This document shows, piece after piece, positions 1 to 8,393 of a DNA stretch of 64,000 nt. Every line of letters starts with the position of its first letter. The stretch's first letter is position 1. Made by a program: the position numbers and the translations under genes. The notes below the pieces were generated by a model. That model was not told the origin of the DNA, did not search any database, and saw only the letters and a program-made list of their open reading frames with translations. Source of the stretch: Microbacterium ureisolvens (GTDB taxonomy: Bacteria > Actinomycetota > Actinomycetes > Actinomycetales > Microbacteriaceae); assembly GCF_019511645.1 (NCBI RefSeq), contig NZ_JAEUAX010000003.1, positions 356,084-420,083 on the forward strand, in the 5' to 3' direction.

Positions 1-588
1 TTGGCGCGGCTCGTCGAGCTCGAGGCTGCGCACCTGGGCGCCGCGCGGGCTGCGCGATCCGCCGGACCCGCCGCCGTCGCCACGGCCGTCACCGTGACGC
101 CCGGGGAGCCGACGGGCCCCTCCTCATCGCAGGGCGGATCCCGCGGAGTTCGGGGCCGGACCTGGGTGGTCGCGGGGGCGATCTGCCTTCTCGCGATCGT
201 CGCCGCCACCGTCTGGAACCTCGTGCAGCGCCCCGACGCGACGCTGCGACAGACCGACGCCGGCGGCGGCAGCGACGTCATCCGCGTGCTGAGCGCACAG
301 GGGAGGGGGCCCGACGCGTCCACGCTCCGCCAGTTCGAGCCGTACCACGACGTGGGCGTGTGGTCGGTCGAGAACGCCGCGGGGAAGGTCTGCTTCGTCG
401 TATGGGACCTCACGTCCAGTGGCAGGTTCTCCATCAAGTGCGCCCCGCCGGGCACACAGGTCACGCTGACGCTGATCGTCGCATCCGATGGCGACGACTT
501 CGGCCGATGGCTGCCCGACGGAAGCAGCGTCGACTTCCGCTTCGGCGAGAACGCGGTGGACGTCTTCGTGAGACCGCCGTCCGACTGA
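1..588 (+). CDS. Membrane-anchored hypothetical protein, 5' end outside window
   Basis: I do not recognise the family. The visible 195 residues have an Ala-rich, probably cytoplasmic N-terminus, one membrane segment at about residues 55-73, and a roughly 120-residue extracytoplasmic domain with two Cys (KVCF and IKCAP). The reading frame is open at base 1. In the next gene the equivalent of the first visible residues (LVELEAAHLG against LHELEARRG) is preceded by about 30 more residues, so the true start probably lies upstream of the window. The two genes look like tandem diverged paralogues, both with a helix-TM-beta-rich layout. Function unknown. Confidence 0.7.
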   Translation: MARLVELEAAHLGAARAARSAGPAAVATAVTVTPGEPTGPSSSQGGSRGVRGRTWVVAGAICLLAIVAATVWNLVQRPDATLRQTDAGGGSDVIRVLSAQGRGPDASTLRQFEPYHDVGVWSVENAAGKVCFVVWDLTSSGRFSIKCAPPGTQVTLTLIVASDGDDFGRWLPDGSSVDFRFGENAVDVFVRPPSD

Positions 589-643
589 TCGGGAGACTCC
601 CGGCTGTGCCGGATCCGTCAGCTGTTCCGACCCGCGTGAGACG

Positions 644-1462
644 ATGCACGAGATGGATGCTGCAACCCTCGCCGAGCTGCGCACGCTGCGGGCCCGTGCC
701 TACGGCCCCTCGGCCGACATCGACCAGGACCCTGCGGCGGTGCAGCGGCTCCACGAGCTCGAGGCCCGCCGTGGCGCGCCCCACGCGGAGACGGCGTTGC
801 CCTCCGACCCGCCTGAACCCACCGACGAGCCCGCGCCGGTCTCGGCCGAGGTGACCGTGCCGGAACCGCTCAGCGGCGAGATCGCGCCCGGCGGCGTCGG
901 CTCCGGCCTGCCCGCCGAATCGGGTGACCACGAGCCGGCACGCCCGCCCAAGCTCCATCTGCTGTCGAGCCGGAACGCGGCGCTCTGGGCACTCTCCGTC
1001 ATCGCCGCGGCGTGCCTGGCCGCGGGGCTCACGTACTCGCTCACCGCCGTGACGCCGATAGACGACTCCAGTGGTGCGACGCAGATCGACACGCTCGAGC
1101 CCGATCCGTTCATCGAGGTCCCCTCGGGCTGGTTCGGCGCCGGTCCGAGCTCGATCGCGTTCGAGTACTACGGCCTCACCCTGTTCGAGAGCACGGGCGG
1201 CTACACCGGCGTGGGCACCGACTGCTTCGCCCTGGTCGACAGCGAGCAGCTGCCCGAGCCAGACGCCGACATGAACACGTGGTCGATCTCCGGGATCATG
1301 TACAACGGCTGCCGCGCGGGCTCGTTCCCGGCGACGATCCAATTCGTCGTGGACAGCAGCGCCCCGCAGCAGCTCCGCGACCGCTTCCCCGCCGACAGCG
1401 CCCTGCAGTTCGTCTTCGACGGCACCCGCATCGGCGTCTTCCTCGCCCCCGGCGACTCCTGA
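644..1462 (+). CDS. Membrane-anchored hypothetical protein, paralogue of upstream gene
   Basis: 272 residues with no recognised domain. Residues 1-45 are a helical, charged segment, followed by a Pro/Glu-rich linker. One transmembrane helix lies near residues 107-132 (LWALSVIAAACLAAGL). The outer C-terminal domain has two Cys, in TDCFAL and NGCRAG. It ends in GTRIGVFLAP, comparable with the VDVFVRP ending of the gene before it. The gap to that gene is 55 bases, so the two are probably cotranscribed. ATG at 644 is the first in frame, and ATG at 653 is an alternative. Function unknown. Confidence 0.7.
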   Translation: MHEMDAATLAELRTLRARAYGPSADIDQDPAAVQRLHELEARRGAPHAETALPSDPPEPTDEPAPVSAEVTVPEPLSGEIAPGGVGSGLPAESGDHEPARPPKLHLLSSRNAALWALSVIAAACLAAGLTYSLTAVTPIDDSSGATQIDTLEPDPFIEVPSGWFGAGPSSIAFEYYGLTLFESTGGYTGVGTDCFALVDSEQLPEPDADMNTWSISGIMYNGCRAGSFPATIQFVVDSSAPQQLRDRFPADSALQFVFDGTRIGVFLAPGDS

Positions 1463-1469
1463 GGGATGA

Positions 1470-1494
1470 CGGATGCCGCGCGCAGCAGCATCCA
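1470..1494. terminator. Bidirectional terminator made of a GGATGC/GCATCC pair
   Basis: GGATGCCGC at 1471 faces GCAGCATCC at 1485 in the 58-base gap between two convergent genes. The pair can form a short GC-rich hairpin. The same motif pair recurs between other genes in this window. Confidence 0.5.
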
Positions 1495-1520
1495 CCGTCC
1501 GCTTGTCGACGCGCTGGCTG

Positions 1521-2606
1521 CTAGTCCTTGCGGCCGGCGACGCCGAGGAAGCGGATGAACACGGCGATCCAGCCGAAGATCAGTGCGAAGACGATGATCT
1601 CGAATGCCGTCAGGGAGAAGTAGCCGACGGCGGGGATGAAGAGGATCACCGAGGCGATCATCGCGGCGAGGAACGCCCATGACGCGACGAAGTAGGTGCG
1701 CGGCATGCCGCGGAAGAACCGCGGGCCGCCGATGAGCAGCACCAGGTACATCACGGCCATGCCGGAAGCTGAGAGGTTGTGCGCCGGCATGTTCACGTCG
1801 ACGGGGAAGATGCCGACGCACGCGAGCATGATGCCCATGATGACGAAGAGCACGGGGACCGTCCGCACGGCACGGGGGTTCTCGAGAATGCCCGCCTCGG
1901 AGAGCTCGCGCATGTCGTTGGCGACGTAGACGGCGAACGTGGTCACGAGGAGGCCGGCGGCGATGAGCGTGCCGTTGAAGACCCAGCTCGAGAGGTCGTC
2001 CTCGAAGGTGCCGAGGTGGCTGAAGTGGATCGTCCACCACTTCGGATCGGGTGTGGTCACCATGGCGGTGAGCGTGCCGATCGCGATGAACGTGAGCAGC
2101 AGCGACGACATGCGCTGCGTCGTCATCGCCGACACCGACAGGTAGACGAACCATGTCGTGAGGCCGAGCGTGACCGACATCAGCACGACGGCCCAGAACG
2201 TCACGATCGGCAGCCCGATGAAGCCCATCGCGAGCACGCGGTAGAGCGCATACACCGCGACGAACGCGAGCGCAGTGTGCACGATCACGACCGAGATCGT
2301 GTTGACGATGTACTTCCAGGGCGCCAGCGACTGGCGCCATTGTTGGCCGGGCCGGTCGCGGGAGCGCCAGTACTCCAGGGTCGACGCCACCGCGGCGACG
2401 ACTGCGGCGCCGCACGCGGCCCAGACCGAGAACGAGTCGGCGACGCCGGCGAGCTGCAGATCGGGGGCGAAGATCCCCACCAGCAGGCCGTAGATCGCGC
2501 CGAGGATTCCGGCGGCGAACGCGGCGTAGATCGCCTCGGACTCCGCCCGGCGACCTGGTGTCGGGGCAGCGGCGTCGGGCAGCGGCGAGGTGTTCACAGT
2601 GCTCAC
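1521..2606 (-). CDS. DUF998-like polytopic membrane protein
   Basis: About 361 residues with roughly ten hydrophobic segments. The central sequence WWTIHFSHLGTFEDDLSSWVFN is typical of DUF998-type proteins and recurs as WWQLHFSQLGTHSDLSGRTFN in the minus-strand gene starting at 4188. Family members are integral membrane proteins of unknown function. The N-terminal third has four extra predicted helices beyond the core. I chose GTG at 2606 (MSTVNTSPLPD). An upstream in-frame GTG at 2633 is possible, and neither has a clear ribosome-binding site. The gene converges on the hypothetical pair and probably ends at the paired-motif hairpin near 1480. Confidence 0.75.
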   Translation of the reverse strand: MSTVNTSPLPDAAAPTPGRRAESEAIYAAFAAGILGAIYGLLVGIFAPDLQLAGVADSFSVWAACGAAVVAAVASTLEYWRSRDRPGQQWRQSLAPWKYIVNTISVVIVHTALAFVAVYALYRVLAMGFIGLPIVTFWAVVLMSVTLGLTTWFVYLSVSAMTTQRMSSLLLTFIAIGTLTAMVTTPDPKWWTIHFSHLGTFEDDLSSWVFNGTLIAAGLLVTTFAVYVANDMRELSEAGILENPRAVRTVPVLFVIMGIMLACVGIFPVDVNMPAHNLSASGMAVMYLVLLIGGPRFFRGMPRTYFVASWAFLAAMIASVILFIPAVGYFSLTAFEIIVFALIFGWIAVFIRFLGVAGRKD

Positions 2607-2674
2607 GAGGTCAGAGTACGACCGCGTGAGCACCCCGAGGGTGATCGGCGAGGGAAGATTCGGTCACGGAATCA

Positions 2675-3304
2675 TCAAGCGCCGCGCTGGAGCCAGGGGC
2701 GCAGCATCCGTGTCACCCAGGGGAGCACCGCGTACGTCATGACGGGGGTGAGGAGCGCCGTCGAAAGGAGCACGCGAGCGATCAGCGGCCACTCCGCGAA
2801 GCCCGGGACGAAACCGAGGAGCCACGACGCGAGGAGGTTCGTGGGGAAGAAGCCGAGCCAGATCGTGACGGCCTGCTTCCAGCGCGGCGGGGCGGCCGGG
2901 ATGGGCTGCTGCACCGGGCCGGTGACCGGTGAAGTCGGGTGATCGGGATGCCGCGACTCGACGTGCGTGGCGAACGGGGCGTCGAACCACCCCTCGATGC
3001 CGGTGCGACGCTCGACCCTGACCTCACTGGCGAATGCGCGGCCGGAGTCGAGCCACCACGACCGCTGCGGCGAGTCCTCCCAGGCTTCGAGGGTCGGGAT
3101 GTCGCGGAAGCGGTAGAGCATGTACCAGAGGTCGCTGCCTTCGCCCGCGCGTACCCAGCCGGAGCCGAGGAAGCCCGCGAAGCCCGCGGCGAGATCGGTG
3201 CCCGCTTGCATCCAGCTCGTGGCTTCGACGGTGCGAGAGGGATCGATGCGTCGTTCGATCGCGACGGTGATGGGGTGGGCCACGGGTTCTGCCATGCCAT
3301 CCAT
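2675..3304 (-). CDS. Antibiotic biosynthesis monooxygenase (ABM)-domain protein with C-terminal membrane helices
   Basis: About 209 residues. Residues 10-105 match the ABM ferredoxin-like fold: a start like VTVAIERRIDP, then SDLWYMLYRFRDIPTLEAWEDSPQRSWW. The C-terminal part holds two membrane helices (AVTIWLGFFPTNLLASWLLG and a second ending VLPWV). This ABM-plus-two-helix form is common in actinobacteria and its substrate is not known. Start is ATG at 3304 or 3295. The DUF998 reading frame upstream does not stop before this gene but runs through it in another frame for about 520 bases, which is abnormal. Confidence 0.75.
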   Translation of the reverse strand: MDGMAEPVAHPITVAIERRIDPSRTVEATSWMQAGTDLAAGFAGFLGSGWVRAGEGSDLWYMLYRFRDIPTLEAWEDSPQRSWWLDSGRAFASEVRVERRTGIEGWFDAPFATHVESRHPDHPTSPVTGPVQQPIPAAPPRWKQAVTIWLGFFPTNLLASWLLGFVPGFAEWPLIARVLLSTALLTPVMTYAVLPWVTRMLRPWLQRGA

Positions 3305-4188
3305 TCTGCGGACGCCGGCGCTGTGGTCGTCACCGTCACGGGTGCGGGTGCGGGTGCGTACGCGAGAGCGCGCGGCAGCGACAGCAGCCAGATGCCCATC
3401 GTCACGAACGCGACGAACTCGAAGAGCGCGAGCGTGATGAGCCCGGCGGTGAGCACGCCCATGCCCGCCGCGAGCAGCGCGACGCAGAGCATGGTGGCCC
3501 CGCGGAACCGCCGGCTGCGACCGGGGATCGCAAGTCCCGTCGCGACCGTCGAGAGGAAGGACAGACCCAGCGTGGTGGCGATGAGGTCGTGCCCCACCGG
3601 GCTCACCGGGATCGGCACGAGCCCCACGCCGGTGAGTGAGAGGCCGGCGGAGACGACCGATCCGCGGAACGCACGTGATGCACGACGATGGATGCGGCCG
3701 GGCAGCGCGACCGCGATGAGCACGCCGTACACCGCGAGCAAGAAGCCGGAGAAGATCGTGATGCTGTTGAACGTGCGGCCCGAGAGGTCGCTGTGGGTGC
3801 CGAGCTGCGAGAAATGCAGCTGCCACCATGTCGCGTCGTGGGTGGTGAGGATCGCGACGGCGACGCCCACCGGGAGCGACAGCACCGCCAGCCGGCCGAT
3901 GCGGTGGGCGATGTAGCCGTTATCGCCTTCCGGGGCCGCGGGGCGGGCCGGGATCGTGGCCACCGTCGTGGTCGTGACGGTGGCTGTGGCAGTGGCCGCG
4001 ACGGCGGTGGTCGTCGTCGCGGAGAGGGATGCTGCGTCCGTGGTGGTGCTCGTCGCGGCGTGCGAGAGCACCCGCGCCACGGCGGGCTCGGGGTCGACGC
4101 GGGTGAGCGTCGACGCGGTGACGGCGGCCGTCGCGCACGACGGCGAGACGGTGACCGGCGGAGCGTCGGAAAGGGTCGTGGGAGGCAT
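2782..4188 (-). CDS. DUF998-like membrane protein, 3' end abnormal (possible frameshift)
   Basis: The credible part spans about 4188 to 3310. It has a Thr/Ala-rich N-terminus, then six or so hydrophobic segments containing WWQLHFSQLGTHSDLSGRTFN, the DUF998-like core shared with the gene ending at 1521. The frame stays open past the expected end (after GIWLLSLPRALAYA) and reads an Arg/Ser-rich nonsense-like tail out of frame through the ABM gene to 2782. A GGGTGC triplet repeat at 3341-3358 sits exactly where a one-base shift would bring in a TGA. The tail is therefore probably not real protein, and the true end is uncertain. GTG at 4200 is an alternative start. Confidence 0.5.
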   Translation of the reverse strand: MPPTTLSDAPPVTVSPSCATAAVTASTLTRVDPEPAVARVLSHAATSTTTDAASLSATTTTAVAATATATVTTTTVATIPARPAAPEGDNGYIAHRIGRLAVLSLPVGVAVAILTTHDATWWQLHFSQLGTHSDLSGRTFNSITIFSGFLLAVYGVLIAVALPGRIHRRASRAFRGSVVSAGLSLTGVGLVPIPVSPVGHDLIATTLGLSFLSTVATGLAIPGRSRRFRGATMLCVALLAAGMGVLTAGLITLALFEFVAFVTMGIWLLSLPRALAYAPAPAPVTVTTTAPASAEWMAWQNPWPTPSPSRSNDASIPLAPSKPRAGCKRAPISPRASRASSAPAGYARAKAATSGTCSTASATSRPSKPGRTRRSGRGGSTPAAHSPVRSGSSVAPASRGGSTPRSPRTSSRGIPITRLHRSPARCSSPSRPPRRAGSRPSRSGSASSPRTSSRRGSSVSSRASRSGR

Positions 4189-4403
4189 TATTCGACTCAC
4201 GATCGGTTCTGCACGGCGTGCCCGAAGCCGGACATCCCCCCAAAGAACCCCCGGTCCGGGGCCCGTTGGTCAAGACGGTAGATCCCCAGGTCAGCGGCGA
4301 ACCGCTTACCGAAACTGTATCCGGTGGAACCGGGAATGCGCTGTTCGGTGGTATATGGGGTATCCGTGGTGCCGGCGGCGCGCCGGGTACGCTGGACATG
4401 CCG

Positions 4404-4460
4404 GTCCACGCGCCGCGCCGCGTGGACGGCGTGCGGGTGCCGCTGACCCGCACCTGGAGG
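4404..4460 (+). promoter_or_regulatory. Two stable hairpins and Shine-Dalgarno in the helicase leader
   Basis: GTCCACGCG (4404-4412) pairs with CGCGTGGAC (4419-4427). GTGCGGGT (4431-4438) pairs with ACCCGCAC (4446-4453). The ribosome-binding site GGAGG at 4456-4460 follows after two bases. The paired structure directly before the SD could modulate translation. A TACGCT -10-like hexamer lies at 4388. Confidence 0.4.
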
Positions 4461-4466
4461 AGCCGG

Positions 4467-6119
4467 ATGCCCAAGAACAAGAAGCCCGGCGGGGGCCGCG
4501 CGGCCAAGAACTTCGACCCCCGGTACAACCCCAAGTACCGTGCGGCAGGCGAGGCCCGGGACGGTCAGGACGCCAAGCGCCGCCCCGGCGAGTCCTCGGC
4601 GGGAAAGCCGGGCAGCCGCAGCGCCGGGCACCGCGGGCATCGTCCGCAGTCGACGGATGCGGCAGCTCCGAAGCGCCGCTGGACCGAGCAGGAGCGCGCA
4701 GGGCGCGACGAGGCCCGGGCGATCCGGACGCACTCGCGGGACGACCGCGGGCGACCGGGTCGGGAACGCGACGACCGCCGCGATCCTCGACGCGGCGAGG
4801 CGCCGCGTCGAGACGCTGCGCCGCGCCGGGACTCTGGTGTGCGCCGGGACTCTGGTGCGCGCACGGACGCTGGCCCGCGCCGGGATGAGCCGGTTCGCCG
4901 CGATGTGGTGCACGAGCGGCTCGCGGCCGACGCGCTCGCCCCCGCCGCGGTCGAGGGCGCGACGTTCGCCGATCTCGGACTCGGCCAGAACATCGTCAAG
5001 ACGATCGCGGAGCTCGGGGCGCAGCATCCGTTCCCCATCCAGGCGGCGACGATCCCGGCGATCCTCGACGGTCGCGATGTGCTCGCGCGCGGGCGCACCG
5101 GATCGGGAAAGACCATCGCGTTCGGCGCACCGCTCGTCGAGAGCGTGCTGCGGTCGCAGGCGGGGCAGAAGCGCGAGATGGGCCGGCCGCCGCGTGCGCT
5201 GATCCTCGCGCCGACGCGCGAGCTCGCGCTGCAGATCGACGCGACCATCCAGCCGATCGCCCGAAGCGTGGGCCTGTTCACGACGCAGATCTACGGCGGC
5301 GTGCCGAAGGCGCGGCAGCTCGGGGCGCTGAAGAAGGGCATCGACATCGTCATCGGCACGCCGGGTCGCATCGAAGACCTGGTCGAGGCCCGCGCACTCG
5401 ACCTCTCGCAGGTGCGCATCGCCGTGCTCGACGAGGCCGATCACATGTGCGAGCTGGGGTTCCTCGAACCCGTGCAGCGGATCATGCGCCGCACGCCCCG
5501 CGACGCGCAGCGGCTGCTGTTCTCCGCGACGCTCGACGGCGAGGTGTCGTCGCTGGTGGGCGAGTTCCTCAGCGAGCCGGCGGTGTACGAGGTCGCCGGC
5601 GAGACGCAGCACACCGGCACGATCGACCACCGCGTGCTCGTCGTCGACCACCGCGACAAGCGCGACGTCCTGCGCTCGCTCGTCGACCGCTCGGGGAAGA
5701 CGCTCGTGTTCACCCGCACGCGGGCGTTCGCCGAGATGCTCGCCGAGCAGTTCGACGAGGTCGGCATCCGCGCCCTCGCGCTCCACGGCGACCTCGACCA
5801 GGCGCGACGCACGCGCAACCTCGAGAAGCTCACGTCGGGTCGCATCGACGTGCTGGTGGCGACGGATGTCGCGGCACGCGGCATCCACGTCGACGACATC
5901 GATCTCGTGGTGCAGGCCGACGCGCCCGACGAGTACAAGACGTACCTGCACCGGTCGGGCCGCACCGGCCGTGCCGGGCGCTCGGGAACCGTCGTCACCT
6001 TGGTGACGCGGGCCCGGCGCGAGCGCCTCGCCGACCTGCTGGAACGTGCCGACATCGAGGCGCCGTTCGACGACGTGCGCCCCGGCGACGACCTGCTCGA
6101 GGAGCTCGCCGGGCGCTGA
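4467..6119 (+). CDS. DEAD-box ATP-dependent RNA helicase
   Basis: 550 residues. After a basic, Arg/Asp-rich low-complexity N-terminus (about 1-150, with RRDSGVRRDSGAR-type repeats), the helicase core carries motif I GRTGSGKT (near 209), PTRELALQ, TPGR, motif II DEAD (near 323), SAT, VATDVAARG and motif VI HRSGRTGRAG (near 495). A short Q-motif (HPFPIQ) precedes motif I. This is the RhlE/DeaD type of RNA-remodelling helicase. The start is fixed by MPKNKKPGG with GGAGG six bases upstream, although the frame is open further upstream. The basic N-terminal arm probably binds RNA. Confidence 0.93.
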   Translation: MPKNKKPGGGRAAKNFDPRYNPKYRAAGEARDGQDAKRRPGESSAGKPGSRSAGHRGHRPQSTDAAAPKRRWTEQERAGRDEARAIRTHSRDDRGRPGRERDDRRDPRRGEAPRRDAAPRRDSGVRRDSGARTDAGPRRDEPVRRDVVHERLAADALAPAAVEGATFADLGLGQNIVKTIAELGAQHPFPIQAATIPAILDGRDVLARGRTGSGKTIAFGAPLVESVLRSQAGQKREMGRPPRALILAPTRELALQIDATIQPIARSVGLFTTQIYGGVPKARQLGALKKGIDIVIGTPGRIEDLVEARALDLSQVRIAVLDEADHMCELGFLEPVQRIMRRTPRDAQRLLFSATLDGEVSSLVGEFLSEPAVYEVAGETQHTGTIDHRVLVVDHRDKRDVLRSLVDRSGKTLVFTRTRAFAEMLAEQFDEVGIRALALHGDLDQARRTRNLEKLTSGRIDVLVATDVAARGIHVDDIDLVVQADAPDEYKTYLHRSGRTGRAGRSGTVVTLVTRARRERLADLLERADIEAPFDDVRPGDDLLEELAGR

Positions 6120-6130
6120 CGTCACGTCGC

Positions 6131-7411
6131 TCACCGCCCCGCCCGGGCCGCGAACCCTTCGAGGAGTTCGGCGGCGCGCGGCGCTCCGCCGAGAGAGCTG
6201 AGCTCGGCCGCGACGCGGGCGGCGGCATCCCTCATCGTCCGATCCGTCAAGGCACGCTCGAAGCCCGCCGCGACCCGGGCTGCAGTGGGCGTGCCGGTGC
6301 GGAGGTCGACGCCCGCGCCCGCCCACGCGACGCGCGCCGCGATCTCGGGCTTGTCGAGGTCGCCGCCCGCGATGACGAGCGGGATGCCGTGGCTGAGCGC
6401 GGTCAGAGTGCCGCCCCAGCCGCCGTTGGTGATGACCACGTCGGTGCGGGGGAGGAGCGCGTCATAAGGGAGGAATCCCGCGACGCGCGCGTTCGCCGGG
6501 ACGGGGAAGGGCAGCTCGTTCCGGCCGCGCACCCCCGTCGCCACCACCATGAGCACGTCGCGGCCGGCGAGGGCCTCGAGCGCCGGGCGGATGAGGTCGG
6601 TGGGGTCGATGTTCTGCGTGCCCTGCGTGACGTGCACCACGGTGCGGCCGTCGAGATCTCCCCACCATCGCGGGAGGTCGGTCGGCGCGGTGGCGGGCGG
6701 CGCGGCGAGGAGGCCGACGAAGTCGAGGTGCGCGGGGCGGTCGGTGCGGGCGAAGTCCAGCGACGGCGATCCGCTCGCGAGGATGCGCTGGGGAGACAGC
6801 ACCGTCTGCTCGAACGTCAGCGTGGCGGGCGGCAGGCCGACCGCGACCCGCGCGCGCACGATGGGTTTCGTCAGCGGCCGCATCGCGAGCGGTGCGATGC
6901 CTCTGAGCGCGGCATCCCGTGCCTTCGTGAGGGGAGTGCGGCCCGGCCTGAGGCCCATGCCGCTCGGCGGGCCCTGACGGCTCGTGAGGTTGAGCGGCAG
7001 GACGGCGATGGTCGCTCGCGGGCAACCCGACCGGTCGGCGAAGAGGGCCGCGCCGATGGAGGTGTCGTCGGTGACGAGCGCGTCCCAGGGCTCGCGATCC
7101 CACTCGGCCTGCAGGTCGGCGACCTGCGCCGGAGCGGTGTCGATCATGACGTCTTCGAGGTTCAGGAAGACTTGCCGGAGGCCCTTGCGACCCTCGAGCC
7201 GAGGGAACGTCGCGCGCAGGTCGTTCTCGTCGAAATCGGGCGCATCGCGCCACGGCACGTGGACGGCTCCGGATGCCTCGACCCGCGCGCGGAACGCGCC
7301 GCCCGTGTAGAAGCGCACGTCGTGGCCGCGTGCGACGAGCGCCTGGGCGACCGCGCACAGCGGGAGGACATGCCCGGTGAATGGCATGGCCGTCATCAGG
7401 AATCGGGCCAT
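6131..7411 (-). CDS. UGT/MGT-like glycosyltransferase (GT-B fold, GT1 type)
   Basis: 426 residues. The N-terminus MARFLMTAMPFTGHVLPL is the acceptor-side Rossmann start of GT1 enzymes. The C-terminal donor-binding signature NGGWGGTLTALSHGIPLV lies near residues 327-345. Such enzymes move a sugar from a nucleotide donor to a small hydrophobic acceptor such as a macrolide, flavonoid or steroid. Neither acceptor nor donor can be read from the sequence. ATG at 7411 was chosen because the family start fits there, and no strong ribosome-binding site is visible. The gene ends 11 bases from the convergent helicase gene with no hairpin between them. Confidence 0.9.
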   Translation of the reverse strand: MARFLMTAMPFTGHVLPLCAVAQALVARGHDVRFYTGGAFRARVEASGAVHVPWRDAPDFDENDLRATFPRLEGRKGLRQVFLNLEDVMIDTAPAQVADLQAEWDREPWDALVTDDTSIGAALFADRSGCPRATIAVLPLNLTSRQGPPSGMGLRPGRTPLTKARDAALRGIAPLAMRPLTKPIVRARVAVGLPPATLTFEQTVLSPQRILASGSPSLDFARTDRPAHLDFVGLLAAPPATAPTDLPRWWGDLDGRTVVHVTQGTQNIDPTDLIRPALEALAGRDVLMVVATGVRGRNELPFPVPANARVAGFLPYDALLPRTDVVITNGGWGGTLTALSHGIPLVIAGGDLDKPEIAARVAWAGAGVDLRTGTPTAARVAAGFERALTDRTMRDAAARVAAELSSLGGAPRAAELLEGFAARAGR

Positions 7412-7489
7412 TGAGACATCGTGTCGCAAGCAGGGCAGACGCACCAGGGCCCTCGCGCGCGGCAGGACGCGCTTCCGGGGGGACGGTGG

Positions 7490-7595
7490 GCCGCGGCATC
7501 CGTTCCTCATTCGAGGTTATGGGCCGACGTGAGGACCAAGATGCGCCGGGTGTGGCCGCATTTCGGCTCTGTTCCTCGATTGAGGATGCTGCAGC
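7490..7595. repeat. Imperfect inverted repeat in the gap upstream of the glycosyltransferase
   Basis: GCGGCATCC then CTCATTCGAGG on the left mirrors, with gaps, CCTCGATTGAGGATGCTGC on the right. An inner imperfect pair is GAGGACCA..ATGCG against CGCAT..TTCCTC. It lies within the 246-base gap between the glycosyltransferase and tetR genes. It resembles a decayed palindromic element, and nothing else is seen in this gap. Confidence 0.3.
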
Positions 7596-7657
7596 CCAGC
7601 GAAGGCGGGGTGGGAGCCGGCCCTGCCTCGGCGGCGATGCGGGGCGTGGGCGCCGGG

Positions 7658-8323
7658 TCAGGCCGCGGGCGCTGCGCCGATCGTGGCGATGAGCTCGGGA
7701 TCGCCGCCGCCGAGTGAGACGAGGCGCGCACGGAGCGCGGCCTCGGCCCGGCGGTAGGGCTCCTCGCTCGCGTGGAGCAGCGAGCGGGTGTTCGCCGCCT
7801 CGAGGAACGACACCATCTCGAATGTGAGCTGGCGCGCGTCGTCGAGGAGGGGCAGCTCACCCGCGGCCATCGCGTACTCGATGCTCACGGTGAGGTAGTC
7901 CTCCCACTCGCTCGACGCGGCGACGATCGCGTCGCGGACGACGCCCGGCTTCGCGTCGAACTCGACGGACGTCGCGGCGAAGAAGCATCCGCCGCGGAAC
8001 ACGCGATCACGCGAGTAGGCGAGCCAGTCGCCCAGCAGCGCGCACACACGCACGAGCCCGCGGGGCGTCCGCGCGCGGGCCGGAGCGACGACGCGGTCGA
8101 TGAAGACCTCGCGCGCAGCGGCCACGACGGCCAGTTGCAGCTGCTCCTTGGAGCCGAAGAGCGTCGCGATCCCGCTCTTGCTGTGCCCCGAGGCATCCGC
8201 CAGTCGGCCGATCGTGAGGCCGTCGAGCCCGTCGACCGTCGCGGCGTCGACCGCGCGAGCGAGCACGGCGCGGCGTGACTCGTCGCCTCTCATGCGGCGC
8301 CGGTCGACGGGGGCTTGTGTCAC
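7658..8323 (-). CDS. TetR family transcriptional regulator
   Basis: 221 residues. The N-terminal TetR helix-turn-helix lies at about residues 20-65 (DGLTIGRLADASGHSKSGIATLFGSKEQL). The C-terminal ligand domain resembles the TetR_C-type domain with FFAATSVEFDAKPG. It is divergently arranged with the alpha/beta hydrolase gene at 8394, and the 70-base gap holds two matching near-palindromic sites. It probably represses itself and the hydrolase, and its ligand is unknown. The GTG start at 8323 is used, and ATG at 8293 is possible. Confidence 0.92.
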   Translation of the reverse strand: MTQAPVDRRRMRGDESRRAVLARAVDAATVDGLDGLTIGRLADASGHSKSGIATLFGSKEQLQLAVVAAAREVFIDRVVAPARARTPRGLVRVCALLGDWLAYSRDRVFRGGCFFAATSVEFDAKPGVVRDAIVAASSEWEDYLTVSIEYAMAAGELPLLDDARQLTFEMVSFLEAANTRSLLHASEEPYRRAEAALRARLVSLGGGDPELIATIGAAPAA

Positions 8324-8337
8324 GCCTCGAGATTACC

Positions 8338-8377
8338 GTACGATCGTTCGTATTCATAAGTACGACCGTTCGTATTC
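8338..8377. promoter_or_regulatory. Twin TetR operator between tetR and hydrolase genes
   Basis: GTACGATCGTTCGTATTC (8338-8355) and GTACGACCGTTCGTATTC (8360-8377) are 18-base copies with one mismatch, starting 22 bases apart. Each core, TACGA(T/C)CGTTCGTA, is nearly self-complementary, as expected for a TetR dimer. The second copy overlaps a TATTCT -10-like hexamer (8373-8378) for the hydrolase gene. Confidence 0.75.
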
Positions 8378-8393
8378 TTCTGATCGGAGCACC

